Positions 8,632 to 18,294 of a stretch of DNA of 64,000 nucleotides are shown one piece after another (position 1 is the stretch's first letter; each line of letters opens with the position of its first letter). The stretch is from Desulfovibrionaceae bacterium. Its GTDB lineage: Bacteria; Desulfobacterota; Desulfovibrionia; Desulfovibrionales; Desulfovibrionaceae. The position numbers were made by a program, and so were the translations under genes. The stretch lies in the NCBI GenBank assembly GCA_009773665.1, contig WSYE01000007.1:31908-95907 (forward strand), in the 5' to 3' direction. Below the pieces are notes generated by a model that saw only the letters and a program-made list of their open reading frames with translations, had not been told where the DNA came from and made no database searches.

Positions 8632-10941
8632 TCACTCGTCCTTCGGTTTTTTCTTGGCCGCCAGGGCCTTGAGCCGCTCTTCTTCCTCGGCCAGCACCTC
8701 GGCTGCTGCTGCGCCGATGGCCTGCTGCGCCGCCCCGTCCAATTGCTTCTCTCCGGCAGCCAGGGAGCGAAGCTCCGGGGGAAGGTACACCGTCACGTTG
8801 CGGTGGGCGAACTCGATCCCGTTGTCCATGAAGGCCTGCTGCACGCGGCGGTACAGCTCCTTTTCCACCAGGAACTGGTGCCCTGGGATGGTCTTGAACT
8901 TGATGCGCAGGATCATGGCTGAGTCTTCCATCTTGCGCACGCCCATGGACTTGATGTCGCTCAGCATGCCCTTGCTGATCTCCTCGTTGGCCATCAGCTC
9001 CTTGTTGATGCGCTTTATGATCTTTCTGATCTTCTCGATGTCGGCGTCGTAGCGGACCCGGAAATCAAGCTTCGAGATGATGTAGTCCCGACTGTAGTTC
9101 TGAAGGATCTTGAGCCCTCCGTACGGAATGGTGAACACCATGCCGCGTGGATGGCGCAGCTTCATGGAGCGCAGCGAGATCTGCTCCACGGTGCCTTTGG
9201 CGGTCCCGGCTTCGACGTAATCCCCGACCCGGAAGGCGTCGTCCACCAGGAAGAACACCCCGGAGATGATGTCCTTCACCAGGGTCTGCGCGCCGAAACC
9301 GATGGCCAGGCCGATCACGCCCGCGCCCGCGATGAGCGGCCCGATGTCCACCCCCATGGAGGACAGCGCGATGAGCGAGCCCATCACCACGATGACGCAC
9401 AGCAGAAACTTGCGCAGGAGCATGAGCAGCGTTGCGCTGCGCGATCCGGGCATGGAGCTTTCCTCGCTGAGCTTGCGGTCGATGCGGATGCGGATGACCT
9501 CCCACAGCAGCAACGCTCCCACACCCACCATCAGAACGCTCAGCACGTTCCGGGCGAACAGCCAGCCCAGGGGGATTTCCACGCCCCAGGTCTTCAGCAT
9601 GGCGAAGGCGGTGAAGGCAATCAGGACCACCCTCATGGTCTTGCGTATCAACGGGATGTAGTAGCGGAAGGTGCGCCTGTCCTGGCAGGCGTCGCCTTGA
9701 ACGTGCGGCGTGGCGTGCTCCTGGTCTATGTGGATGATTTCCCGGTCCTGCCCGGACGCCACGATCAGGAGCTTGCCCATCCACATGTCCACGCCGATGC
9801 ACCCCGGTATGAGGAACAGGCTGAGCACCAGCAGCAGGATGGTCGCCTCGCCGGATATCGCCTGGGCGCTCCAGAAGAAGCTTATGCACAGGGAATAGAG
9901 CATGGCCGGAAAGTGCCAGTACCGAGACGCCACGGCGCGCACGCTGCCGGATGCGGGGTCGCAGTCGCCGCGAATCGCCGCAGCCACCCGCTCACGGTTC
10001 GCCAAGATCATGACGCAGAGGATAAGGCCCACCACCGGACCAGCCTGGGCGTAGACCAGATGCCCAAGGGCCTGGGCCTGCCCCACCTGCTTTAGGATGA
10101 TGCTGGCCACGGCAATCGCCACGGATGCCACTGTGACGGCCATGAACCAGCGGTACAGCGTCCTGGCGTCCTCGTTCCGCATGGGTATGGGGCGTGCGGC
10201 CTCGTGGCCGGGGGCAAGAAGAATCCGGGCGAACGCCTGGATAAACAACCCGTAGGAAAGCGACACCACGACGATGACCCCCATGGCCTGCGTGGGTCCG
10301 GAGGCTGGGACAAAGACAACGAAGAGGAGAAAGGCCGTCAGGAAGAACAGAACGACACCGAGAAGGCGCAAGCCCACGTTTGAAAGGATCACGCCTGCAC
10401 GTCCGAAGTTCGGAGCGCCCAGGCCCTGCGATGCGCGCCGCATCACGGAGTCGCACAGCCTCCCGGCTCCGGCGGATGCGACGAAAGCCCCGGCGCAGAC
10501 CGCAGCCAGCAGGAGAAACGACCGCGCCAACTCCTGCGCCCCCCCGCCCCCCGTCAGATTGGTCAGGATGGTCCCGCCGGAAAGATCCTCCCCGGCCTTG
10601 TCTAGGAGTTCCTCCTGTCTGGCGTATCCCGAACGGACGCGCGTCTCCCAGCTATGGAACAGCTTCGCCAGGAAGCCCCCGTCCTGGGTATCGCCCTCTT
10701 CCGGCTTATCCCTGGCGGTCTGGGCCTTAAGCTTGTCGTGCAGGAGCTTCCTGGCCTGGACATCGGACAGCGAAGCCATGAAGGAGTCCACGTCCTTGGC
10801 GTCACGAGGCTCGGCAACGCCCACCTGAGGCTGCTTGCCAGCCTTGCCCGTGCCCGGAATTCCGGCTGCGAGGGCTGTCCCGGAGAAAAGCGCGGCGGCC
10901 AGGGCCATGCACACCATGAAATACCTGACTGACAGGGTCAT
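8632..10941 (-). CDS. Large MscS family mechanosensitive channel
   Basis: 769 residues. A signal peptide (ends ~residue 26) precedes a periplasmic region, then about ten hydrophobic segments, and a C-terminal MscS core: the glycine/alanine-rich pore helix (GPLIAGAGVIGLAIGFGAQT, ~540-560), then DIISGVFFLVDDAFRVGDYV and the beta domain (GTVEQISLRSMKLR). It should open on membrane tension to release solutes during hypo-osmotic shock. The overall form resembles the long E. coli paralogues such as YbiO rather than the short MscS. The start has AGGAGA upstream. Transcribed alone. Confidence 0.93.
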   Translation of the reverse strand: MTLSVRYFMVCMALAAALFSGTALAAGIPGTGKAGKQPQVGVAEPRDAKDVDSFMASLSDVQARKLLHDKLKAQTARDKPEEGDTQDGGFLAKLFHSWETRVRSGYARQEELLDKAGEDLSGGTILTNLTGGGGAQELARSFLLLAAVCAGAFVASAGAGRLCDSVMRRASQGLGAPNFGRAGVILSNVGLRLLGVVLFFLTAFLLFVVFVPASGPTQAMGVIVVVSLSYGLFIQAFARILLAPGHEAARPIPMRNEDARTLYRWFMAVTVASVAIAVASIILKQVGQAQALGHLVYAQAGPVVGLILCVMILANRERVAAAIRGDCDPASGSVRAVASRYWHFPAMLYSLCISFFWSAQAISGEATILLLVLSLFLIPGCIGVDMWMGKLLIVASGQDREIIHIDQEHATPHVQGDACQDRRTFRYYIPLIRKTMRVVLIAFTAFAMLKTWGVEIPLGWLFARNVLSVLMVGVGALLLWEVIRIRIDRKLSEESSMPGSRSATLLMLLRKFLLCVIVVMGSLIALSSMGVDIGPLIAGAGVIGLAIGFGAQTLVKDIISGVFFLVDDAFRVGDYVEAGTAKGTVEQISLRSMKLRHPRGMVFTIPYGGLKILQNYSRDYIISKLDFRVRYDADIEKIRKIIKRINKELMANEEISKGMLSDIKSMGVRKMEDSAMILRIKFKTIPGHQFLVEKELYRRVQQAFMDNGIEFAHRNVTVYLPPELRSLAAGEKQLDGAAQQAIGAAAAEVLAEEEERLKALAAKKKPKDE

Positions 10942-11078
10942 GATCTCTCCTCACTTGAGGGCGCTGGGCAAACCCGGGCCGGGAAAACCCCCTTCGCGCC
11001 TGTTATCCTGGATGTTGCCGGTATATATCCTTGATAACTTGAAGAGGCTACTCCCGGAGAAGTCTATAGAAAGCGCAC

Positions 11079-13373
11079 TCAGTCTGAGGTCCGGGGGAAG
11101 GCGCAGGAGAGGGGCAGGCTCACAGTGAACGTGGTGCCGCCCTCCGGGCTCGAATCCACCGTGATGTTTCCGCCATGGATTTTGGTGACTATGAAGTAGG
11201 ATATGGACATTCCCAACCCCGTGCCGTCTCCGACCTTCTTGGTGGTGAAGAACGGCTCGAACACGCGCCGCGCCACCAGGGGCGACATGCCCGGCCCGGT
11301 GTCGCTGACCGAGACGTTGACCTGTCCGTCCGCCTTCCAGACCTTGACCACGATCTCTGGATGACCGACTTTCTCCTCCTGCGAATCCAGGGCGTACACC
11401 GCGTTGCGCAGGATGTTCACGAACACCTGGTGCATCAGGCTTTCAGAACAGAGGACGGGATGACCGAGGCCGTCATGCTCGATGCGGATGGGTACATCGT
11501 CAAGTCCGTGGTTCTGCCTGAGGTGGACATCGTTGCGTACGTCGGCAACGGCAGATTCGGCCACCGCAGCGATGTTGCACGCGGCTTTGGGCGAGTCGTC
11601 CTTGCGCGAAAAGGTGAGCATGGTCTTGACGATGTTGGCCGCCCGTCCCGCTGCTTCCCGGATGTCCTCCAGGCTTTCCAGGACTCCCCGGTCCTCCAGA
11701 TAGCGGCGAACAGCCTCAAGGTCCGTTCCGGCGGTCCGTGCCGCCTGGGTGTTGGCGTCCAACTCCGGCGAAACGCGCCGCTGCGCGAGCTGCGCGGATT
11801 GCAGGATGATGCTCAGCGGGTTGTTGACCTCATGAGCGATTCCTGCCGCCATCCCCCCCAGGGACATCATCTTTTCCGCCTGCATCATCATGAATTCCAG
11901 GCGTACGCGGTCAGTTACGTCGTCCACCCGCACCACTGCGCCCTCCACGCCATTGGTCACCAGCGGGTAGATGACGATGTCCACGTGCCGCTTCTCGCCG
12001 TCCTGGGAGACCTCCTGGTGCACGGAATGGTCAGGTCTGCGTTCGAAAATGACGCGGGAGACGTTGTCGGCGGACAGCTCGAAGTGCGGGAACAGTTCGC
12101 TCAGGGGGCTGCCCTCGCATTCCTCGCGGGTCATGCCTATCATGTGCGCGGCATGGTCGTTGATCTGGGTAATGTTCATGTCGCGGTCCACGCAGACCAG
12201 CACCGAAGGCATGGAGTCGATGATGTTCCGGATGTAGAAGTTTGCCCTCCGGAGCTCCCCGGTGCGCGCCTCGACAAGCTCCTCAAGATGCTCCTTGTGC
12301 CGCTCAAGCGCTTTTTGCGCGGCCATTCGCCCTGCGGCCTCCACGTCGATCTGCCTGAAGGTCGCGTCCAGAACGCCGCCCAGGTCGCGGGCCTCCCGAA
12401 GATTGAAGCTTTCCAGATCCACCGGGTCGTTACGCCGGAACCTGCCGATGGAGGTGAGCAGGCCCGTGAATTCGCGCGAAATGGCCATGCTGTTGAACCG
12501 GGCGATGCCGAACACGGCCAGGGCCAGGGCCGCCGAAAGCACGACCGCCCATATCAGCCAGCGCCTGAGGGGTTCTTCCAGCTCGCTCATGGGCATGCCT
12601 ATCGAAACAACCCAGCCATAGGTCGGCGACATGCTGTAGGCGTTCAGCATGCGGTTGCCGTCCAGGTTCGTGCTTTCGGAAGCGACCTCGACGCCCTGAT
12701 AGGCTTCGTTAAGGACGATGGTTTCGTTGACGAGTTTTCCGACATGCGCGCTGGAGTTGACCGATCTGGCCAGCAGCACCCGGTCTGCGCTCAGGATGGT
12801 GGCCACCCAACCTGCCGGGAGGCTCTGGTTCACCAGCAGCTTCTCGAAACTGTCCACCGGGAAGGTCATGCCCAGCGAGTAGGCGATGGTCGCGCCATTC
12901 CAGACCGGCTGGTCGATGCCGACGAGCCAGCGCCCTGTGATCGCACCCTTGAAAGGCCCGGAAATATGCGACTTGCCCGTCTCGTACACCTTGCGCAACA
13001 CCTCGATGTTCTTACGCTTGGGCAAGGGCTCTCCGAAGGTGCGGTAGGAATTCACGAGCTGTTGCCCGTCCGGCTCGGCGAGGATGATGTCCGCCCCTTC
13101 GAACTCCCGCAGTAAGGTCCTGGTCTGGGCGTGAAAGGCCGCGAATTCGCCTGTTGCGATCGCCCCGGACGTGCCGAGGGCCACGAGAGCGGAATCGACT
13201 CCCGACAATTTCGTCTCCACGGTCTGACGCAACGCCCGGGCCATGTTCTGAGCGTCCCCGACAAGCTCACTGCGCTTGGCGTCGTAGCTGTAATAAATGA
13301 TGCAGCCGTAACCCAGCCAGACAGGCAGGACGCACAATAGCGCCATCAGCAGCAACCGGGATCGTAAAGACAT
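11079..13373 (-). CDS. Cache/PAS sensor histidine kinase
   Basis: 764 residues from the ATG at the complement of 13371-13373 (MSLRSRLLLM), chosen because AGGA lies seven bases ahead; an ATG two codons earlier is too close to it. Order: membrane helix (~6-30), periplasmic double-Cache-like sensor, second helix (~269-291), linker, PAS (~379-486, NFYIRNIIDSMPSVLVCVDR), HisKA with phospho-acceptor His514 (IAHEVNNPLS), HATPase (DTGPGMSP, GDGTGLGMS). It autophosphorylates in response to an extracellular small molecule; no response regulator is adjacent. It is the intact paralogue of the broken kinase at 2577-4776. Confidence 0.92.
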   Translation of the reverse strand: MSLRSRLLLMALLCVLPVWLGYGCIIYYSYDAKRSELVGDAQNMARALRQTVETKLSGVDSALVALGTSGAIATGEFAAFHAQTRTLLREFEGADIILAEPDGQQLVNSYRTFGEPLPKRKNIEVLRKVYETGKSHISGPFKGAITGRWLVGIDQPVWNGATIAYSLGMTFPVDSFEKLLVNQSLPAGWVATILSADRVLLARSVNSSAHVGKLVNETIVLNEAYQGVEVASESTNLDGNRMLNAYSMSPTYGWVVSIGMPMSELEEPLRRWLIWAVVLSAALALAVFGIARFNSMAISREFTGLLTSIGRFRRNDPVDLESFNLREARDLGGVLDATFRQIDVEAAGRMAAQKALERHKEHLEELVEARTGELRRANFYIRNIIDSMPSVLVCVDRDMNITQINDHAAHMIGMTREECEGSPLSELFPHFELSADNVSRVIFERRPDHSVHQEVSQDGEKRHVDIVIYPLVTNGVEGAVVRVDDVTDRVRLEFMMMQAEKMMSLGGMAAGIAHEVNNPLSIILQSAQLAQRRVSPELDANTQAARTAGTDLEAVRRYLEDRGVLESLEDIREAAGRAANIVKTMLTFSRKDDSPKAACNIAAVAESAVADVRNDVHLRQNHGLDDVPIRIEHDGLGHPVLCSESLMHQVFVNILRNAVYALDSQEEKVGHPEIVVKVWKADGQVNVSVSDTGPGMSPLVARRVFEPFFTTKKVGDGTGLGMSISYFIVTKIHGGNITVDSSPEGGTTFTVSLPLSCAFPRTSD

Positions 13374-14044
13374 GATCATATCCTGAAACCTTCCTGCCCA
13401 AGTCGAACAACCTTGACTTGTGGGTAACGGGTCCCTCTCGATCCATGCGGTGAGGTTCTCGCAAAGTGTTACTATCCTGCATTCACCAGAAACACTCATC
13501 CCTCGCACACGGGCCTGAGAAGAATGCAGGCTGCGTGAGAAGAATCCGTCCGCCAGCACCCTGCCTCAGAATGGTGTACTTCTTTCTTGGTAAGCCATAC
13601 TTCTTCAGCACGCAAGCGGCAGCCACAACTGAAAATCTCTAACTGGGAAGGCATATTGCGTAACCGTTTACAAAACCCTTCAGGACAACTGTACAGCCTG
13701 CCGTGACATGCTTTTACTAAAATACTTCAAGCCTACATGCGAATTCAACAACAAAGATACAGAGCATTTGACAACGTACCCATCATCACATTATTAACAA
13801 TTTTTTTGCAGTAACAATCAGACGAGGCACTGCTTCTTCTCTGCGCCACTCCCAAGAGCTGCCTGACGCGCACACCACAGATAGTTTGCGCGTGTCGCCA
13901 CAAGACAACAAAGGCCACCCATTCCAACAAAGCGGAAACGAGCCGTCGCCCTTGCCTGCGTCCCGAGACCGGAATGAAAAAGGGCCACCCATTATTGGGC
14001 GGCCCCGTACCGTGTCGCGCAGCAGCCGAAGGACAACAAGCAGC
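13374..14044. other. Long intergenic region
   Basis: 671 bases without a credible gene. It contains the upstream region of the histidine kinase, including a direct repeat TGAGAAGAAT at 13516-13525 and 13536-13545 (20 bases apart), an AT-rich stretch at 13600-13810, and the terminator at 13977-14008. Short frames on the minus strand (13745-13930, 13786-14127) lack ribosome sites and recognisable protein character. Confidence 0.6.
13977..14008 (-). terminator. Rho-independent terminator after the AraC gene
   Basis: Read on the minus strand: GGGCCGCCCA, loop ATAA, TGGGTGGCCC followed by TTTTT. It lies about 40 bases after the stop codon of the AraC-type regulator at 14045-14947. Confidence 0.85.
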
Positions 14045-14947
14045 CTACCGCGCCTGCCGGACGTCCCGATAGGGTGGCTCCCCGAAAAGCCGCTTGTATT
14101 CCCGGCTGAACTGCGTGGGACTCTCATAGCCCACCGCCAGCCCCGCGCTGGCGGCGTTCTCGCTTTCAGACAGCATCAGCCGCTGGGCTTCATACAGGCG
14201 CAGCCGCTTATGGTACTGCAACGGGCTGAGGGACGTCACTTCCTTGAAGTGGCGATGAAACGTCGAGGTCGCCATGTTCACCGCCTGGGCCAGCTTGTCC
14301 ACATGAAGCGGCTCCCTGTAGTTTTCCCGCAGCCAGGTGATTGCCCGGGCGATCTGGTTGCTTTGGGAGCCGAGCGTGTTGAGCCTGCGCAGGTGCTCTC
14401 CCTGCGGCCCCACCAGCAGACGGTAGTGGATTTCGCGGATGATGAGCGGCGCGAGAGCGGGTATCTGCTGCGGCTTGTCGAGGAGTTCCACCAGACGCAG
14501 GAAGGCGTCCAGCACGTCGGGATCGACATCCGCTACGGATATTCCCTTGTGGGAGACCGTCCCGGACGCGGCAGGCAGCGGAGTCTCGGCGGCCAGCCGG
14601 GTGATCAGTTGCTTGTCCAGTTCGAGGGCCACCGCCAGGAAGGGCCGGTCCTGTGAGACGTCCACCACGCAGGAGGAACTGGGCATGTCCACCCCGGCCA
14701 CCAGACACTGGTTCTCGCCGTAGCGGTACTCCTCGGAGCCGATCACGGACCGCTTGAACCCCTGGACGATCAACGCGACGATGGGCTCGGAAAAGCAATT
14801 CTCCACCTTGTTGGGCTCGTCGCGCCGGGACATCCTCAAACCCTCGATTTCCGTCAGGTACACTCCCTGCGCGGGCATCCTGTGCAACAATTTCTCTTTC
14901 AGCAGGTCATTGCCCCTGTCCAGCTCGGAAAACTCGCCGCGTCCCAT
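14045..14947 (-). CDS. AraC family regulator (YqhC-like N-terminal domain)
   Basis: 300 residues. The N-terminal ~190 residues match the AraC_N type (EGLRMSRRDEPNKVENCFSE, then FKRSVIGSEEYRYGENQCLV and the D-M-P-S-S turn), and residues ~200-295 are the double HTH (LHVDKLAQAVNMATSTFHRHF, VGYESPTQFSREYKRLFGEPP). Regulators of this sort, such as E. coli YqhC, often control aldehyde reductases. Here it is divergent from a small gene and an aldo/keto reductase, which are its probable targets. A strong terminator follows the gene. Confidence 0.9.
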   Translation of the reverse strand: MGRGEFSELDRGNDLLKEKLLHRMPAQGVYLTEIEGLRMSRRDEPNKVENCFSEPIVALIVQGFKRSVIGSEEYRYGENQCLVAGVDMPSSSCVVDVSQDRPFLAVALELDKQLITRLAAETPLPAASGTVSHKGISVADVDPDVLDAFLRLVELLDKPQQIPALAPLIIREIHYRLLVGPQGEHLRRLNTLGSQSNQIARAITWLRENYREPLHVDKLAQAVNMATSTFHRHFKEVTSLSPLQYHKRLRLYEAQRLMLSESENAASAGLAVGYESPTQFSREYKRLFGEPPYRDVRQAR

Positions 14948-15178
14948 TCCAGCTTAACCGCCTGTCATATTTTGTATTGCTCGAAAAATCACGCATCCTG
15001 GCAGGAGAATAGATAAAACAATCCCCTTGGCCTGAATAGAGCCGCGAGAGAATCAGGCAAGAATTGGAGAGGATCGTGTCTACTGTTCTGGCTGCGCCGG
15101 TCCTATACGGCCATGAACGAAAAGGGCCTGGGGTCGTACCCTCGGAACATAATCGTGAGTGACGGAGGGACAATTCCG

Positions 15179-15376
15179 ATGAATGAACACACACAGCCAG
15201 CACACGAAGCCGTCAACGCGGCTGCCCCAGCCATGACCGGTGAAAAATGCAGGCCCCCTGGCGAGTCCCCGGCTTGTTCCGGCTCGTTCGCGCGGGTTGC
15301 CCCCCTCATCATGAACCAGCCGGGGGATGTGGATTTGAGTGAACTGCTGCGACGGCTCAAGCGGCGGGAACTGTAA
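15179..15376 (+). CDS. Small hypothetical protein upstream of the aldo/keto reductase
   Basis: 65 residues from an ATG with GGAGGG nine bases upstream (MNEHTQPAHEAVNAAAPAMT...). Two Cys (EKCRPPG and PACSGS) and a C-terminal amphipathic helix (DVDLSELLRRLKRREL). No family recognised. It is 60 bases upstream of the reductase, same strand, and divergent from the AraC gene, so it is probably part of the same regulated unit. Confidence 0.5.
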   Translation: MNEHTQPAHEAVNAAAPAMTGEKCRPPGESPACSGSFARVAPLIMNQPGDVDLSELLRRLKRREL

Positions 15377-15436
15377 CCCGCATCCGGACAATCCCGAACA
15401 CGGACAGAAGTATATAAACGACAAAGGAGACTCACC

Positions 15437-16642
15437 ATGCTCTACAGAAAAATGCCCAAAACCGGAGACGAGCTCTCCATTCTCGGATTCGGCTGCATGC
15501 GCCTGCCCATGGCGGACGGCCAGATCGACGAGGCGCGGGCCATCGCCCAGATCAGGAGCGCCATCGACAGCGGGGTCAATTACGTGGACACCGCCTGGCC
15601 CTATCACGGCGGAGAAAGCGAACCCCTGCTCGGCAGGGCGCTGAAGGACGGCTACCGGGAGCGGGTCAAGATCGCCACCAAGCTGCCCACGTGGCTGATA
15701 AACAGCCGCGAAGACATGGACCGCTACCTGAACGCCCAGTTGGAGCGCCTGGGAACCGACCACATCGACTACTACCTGGTCCACGCCCTGGACGGCCCGG
15801 CCTGGGACGCAATCAAGGCGCAGGGCATCTGCGAGTTCCTGGACCAGGCCAAGAAGGACGGGCGCATCGTCAACTCCGGTTTCTCCTTCCACGGGCTGCC
15901 CGAGGACTTCAGCCGCATCGTGGACGGCTATCCCTGGATCTTCTGCCAGATCCAGTACAACTACCTGGACCAGCAGTACCAGGCCGGGACCGACGGCCTG
16001 AAATACGCCGCGTCCAAGGGTCTGGGCGTGGTCATCATGGAGCCCCTGCGCGGGGGCAACCTGGGGCTGGCGGCCGCACCCCCGGCCGTGGCCGCCATCT
16101 GGGACGAGGGCAAAACCAAGCGCACTCCGGTGGAGTGGGCGCTTCGCTGGGTGTGGAACCACCCGGAGGTCACGGTGGTCCTGTCGGGCATGAACGACGA
16201 AGCCCACATCGCACAGAACCTGGCCATCGCGGGCGAGGCCCATGCAGGCTCCCTCACCGGGGAAGAGCTGGAACTTGTGGACCGCGCCGGGAAGAAATAC
16301 CAGGAGCTGATGCAGGTGGGCTGCACGGGCTGTGCGTACTGCATGCCCTGCCCGGCAGGCGTCAAGATTCCCCTCTGCTTCGACTTCTTCAATAAGATGC
16401 ACATGTTCGGGAACGTGGAAGAAGCCAAGTTCATGTACATCGCGTTCGTGAGCGGCATCACGGGCTCTGGCGAGCCGGGTTTTGCCTCGCAGTGCGTGGC
16501 CTGCGGCGAGTGCCTGGACAAATGTCCGCAGCACATCGCCATTCCGGAGATGATGGAGCGGGTCGCCGCCGAGATGGAAGGGCCGGACTTCCAGGAGCGG
16601 GTGGCCGGGATCAAGGAACACTTCAAGACCGGACTCAAGTAG
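15437..16642 (+). CDS. Aldo/keto reductase with two C-terminal 4Fe-4S clusters
   Basis: 401 residues. The TIM barrel carries the AKR tetrad Asp51, Tyr56, Lys82 and His116 (NYVDTAWPYHGGE, ATKLPT, YYLVHALD). The C-terminal third adds ferredoxin-like clusters: Cys296/299/302/305 (GCTGCAYCMPCP) and Cys353/356/359/363 (CVACGECLDKCPQ). Such iron-sulfur AKRs are common in anaerobes and clostridia; the substrate is unknown, probably an aldehyde or ketone, with electrons possibly exchanged between NAD(P)H and ferredoxin. AAAGGAG precedes the start. It is divergent from the AraC regulator. Confidence 0.92.
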   Translation: MLYRKMPKTGDELSILGFGCMRLPMADGQIDEARAIAQIRSAIDSGVNYVDTAWPYHGGESEPLLGRALKDGYRERVKIATKLPTWLINSREDMDRYLNAQLERLGTDHIDYYLVHALDGPAWDAIKAQGICEFLDQAKKDGRIVNSGFSFHGLPEDFSRIVDGYPWIFCQIQYNYLDQQYQAGTDGLKYAASKGLGVVIMEPLRGGNLGLAAAPPAVAAIWDEGKTKRTPVEWALRWVWNHPEVTVVLSGMNDEAHIAQNLAIAGEAHAGSLTGEELELVDRAGKKYQELMQVGCTGCAYCMPCPAGVKIPLCFDFFNKMHMFGNVEEAKFMYIAFVSGITGSGEPGFASQCVACGECLDKCPQHIAIPEMMERVAAEMEGPDFQERVAGIKEHFKTGLK

Positions 16643-16822
16643 TTGTCCGCATCGCGGTGCTGAAGTAATGGCGCATGAGCCTCATGTTTTCATCACAGCA
16701 CTCCGATGGTACGTCTTGACCACGGGGCGGCGCGCTGGGGCGCCGTCTCGTGAACGAATACGGCTGTTTGCCTGCCGCGCGCGGGTACGAACCGGAAACA
16801 GGCGCTTAAGGCGCATCGAGCC

Positions 16823-18286
16823 ATGAAAATACTCTACTATGACTGCTTCGCCGGAATAAGCGGCGACATGAACCTGGCCGCCATGATCGACCTCGGGGTC
16901 GAGCCCGAGTACCTTCGGGCCGAACTCGGAAGGCTTGGCCTGGACCATGAGTTCGAGCTGCGCGTCAGCCCAAGTTCCCGAAGCGGCATCCACGGCACAC
17001 AGGTGGACGTGGTGCTGAAAAACGACGAGGCGCATCAGCACGAGCACGCCCTGGCCGAACCCCATGAGGGCCACGCCCACAGCCATCTCCACGGGCACGC
17101 CGGGGACAGCGAGGGTTCATCGCACGGACATGGGCATGCTCACGGGCATGGGCATGACCACGGCGAGCCTCATGCAGAGCACAGTAGCCATCACGAGCAT
17201 GACCACTGCCCCGGCGGACACGGACATGACCACGAAGGCACCCCGCACGGCCAGCATCACGAGCACGCTCACGATGTCGCCCCGCATGACCATCACGGCC
17301 ACGCCGCGCACCGCAACCTCGCGGACATCGAGGCCATCATCATGGGCAGCACCCTGCCCCTGGAAGTCAAACAGACCAGTCTGGCCATTTTCCTGAAAGT
17401 GGCCCAGGCCGAGGCCAAGGTCCACGGGAAGGCGCTCCATGAAGTCCACTTCCACGAGGTGGGCGCGACCGACTCCATCGTGGACATCGTGGGCGCGGCC
17501 ATCTGTTATCACCGCCTGGGCGTGGACGCGGTGTGGGCCTCCCCGGTTGAGCTGGGCGCGGGCTTCGTGCGCTGCGCCCACGGCCTGATCCCGGTTCCGG
17601 CCCCGGCCACGGTGGAGATCCTCCAGGGGGTCCCCACCACGCGCGGCGCGGTGAACCACGAAGCAACCACCCCAACGGGCGCGGCCATCCTGGTGGCCCT
17701 GGTGGACCAGTTCACCGCCACCCCGGCGCTCATTTCAGAGAAAACCGCCTACGGCATCGGCCACCGGGAGGTGGCCATCCCCAACGTGCTGCGGGTCCAG
17801 TTGGCGCGCCCGGCGGACTCCCAGGCTGCCCAGACCGGTCAGCCCGGCGCATCGGTGCAGGCGGCCCGCCTGCTGCAATGCAACATCGACGACATGACCG
17901 GCGAGATGCTGGGCGTGGCCATGGACGTGCTGATGGAAAACGGGGCCATGGACGTGCACTTCACGCCCATCGTCATGAAGAAGAACCGCCCCGCCACCTG
18001 CGTGTCGCTCCTGTGCTCCGCCGCTGACGAAGAGCGCTTCAAAGACCTGCTGTTCCGCCACACCACAACGCTCGGGGTGAAGAGCATCCCCATCGACAAG
18101 ACCGTGCTGGAAATTTCCTTCGAGCGCCTGGACACGCCGCTTGGGCCGGTGACCATGAAGAACGCCATACGGGACGGCAAGGTGATCCGCTCCAAGCCGG
18201 AACTGGAAGACTGCCGGGAGTTGGCGCGCAAACACGGCCTGCCTCTGGGCGACGTCTACACCATCATCGGCAGGCACAGGAAGTAA
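16823..18286 (+). CDS. larC: LarC, nickel insertion protein for the nickel-pincer cofactor
   Basis: 487 residues. LarC is a CTP-dependent cyclometallase that inserts nickel into the pyridinium bis-thioacid precursor made by LarB and LarE. The N-terminus (LYYDCFAGISGDMNLAA) and the core (EVHFHEVGATDSIVDIVGA; NIDDMTGEMLG; TPIVMKKNRPA) are typical. Residues 71-163 are an extraordinary His-rich loop with 35 histidines in 93 residues, presumably storing or sensing nickel. In Lactobacillus plantarum larC is split by a programmed frameshift into LarC1/LarC2; here one uninterrupted frame encodes both. larE starts eight bases after its stop. Confidence 0.95.
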   Translation: MKILYYDCFAGISGDMNLAAMIDLGVEPEYLRAELGRLGLDHEFELRVSPSSRSGIHGTQVDVVLKNDEAHQHEHALAEPHEGHAHSHLHGHAGDSEGSSHGHGHAHGHGHDHGEPHAEHSSHHEHDHCPGGHGHDHEGTPHGQHHEHAHDVAPHDHHGHAAHRNLADIEAIIMGSTLPLEVKQTSLAIFLKVAQAEAKVHGKALHEVHFHEVGATDSIVDIVGAAICYHRLGVDAVWASPVELGAGFVRCAHGLIPVPAPATVEILQGVPTTRGAVNHEATTPTGAAILVALVDQFTATPALISEKTAYGIGHREVAIPNVLRVQLARPADSQAAQTGQPGASVQAARLLQCNIDDMTGEMLGVAMDVLMENGAMDVHFTPIVMKKNRPATCVSLLCSAADEERFKDLLFRHTTTLGVKSIPIDKTVLEISFERLDTPLGPVTMKNAIRDGKVIRSKPELEDCRELARKHGLPLGDVYTIIGRHRK

Positions 18287-18294
18287 CGGAGCAT

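Noticed and set aside
17041..17320. Tandem repeats within larC as a CRISPR or minisatellite
   Set aside because: They are the in-frame His-rich loop of LarC made of CAC/CAT and GGC codons, not spaced repeats.
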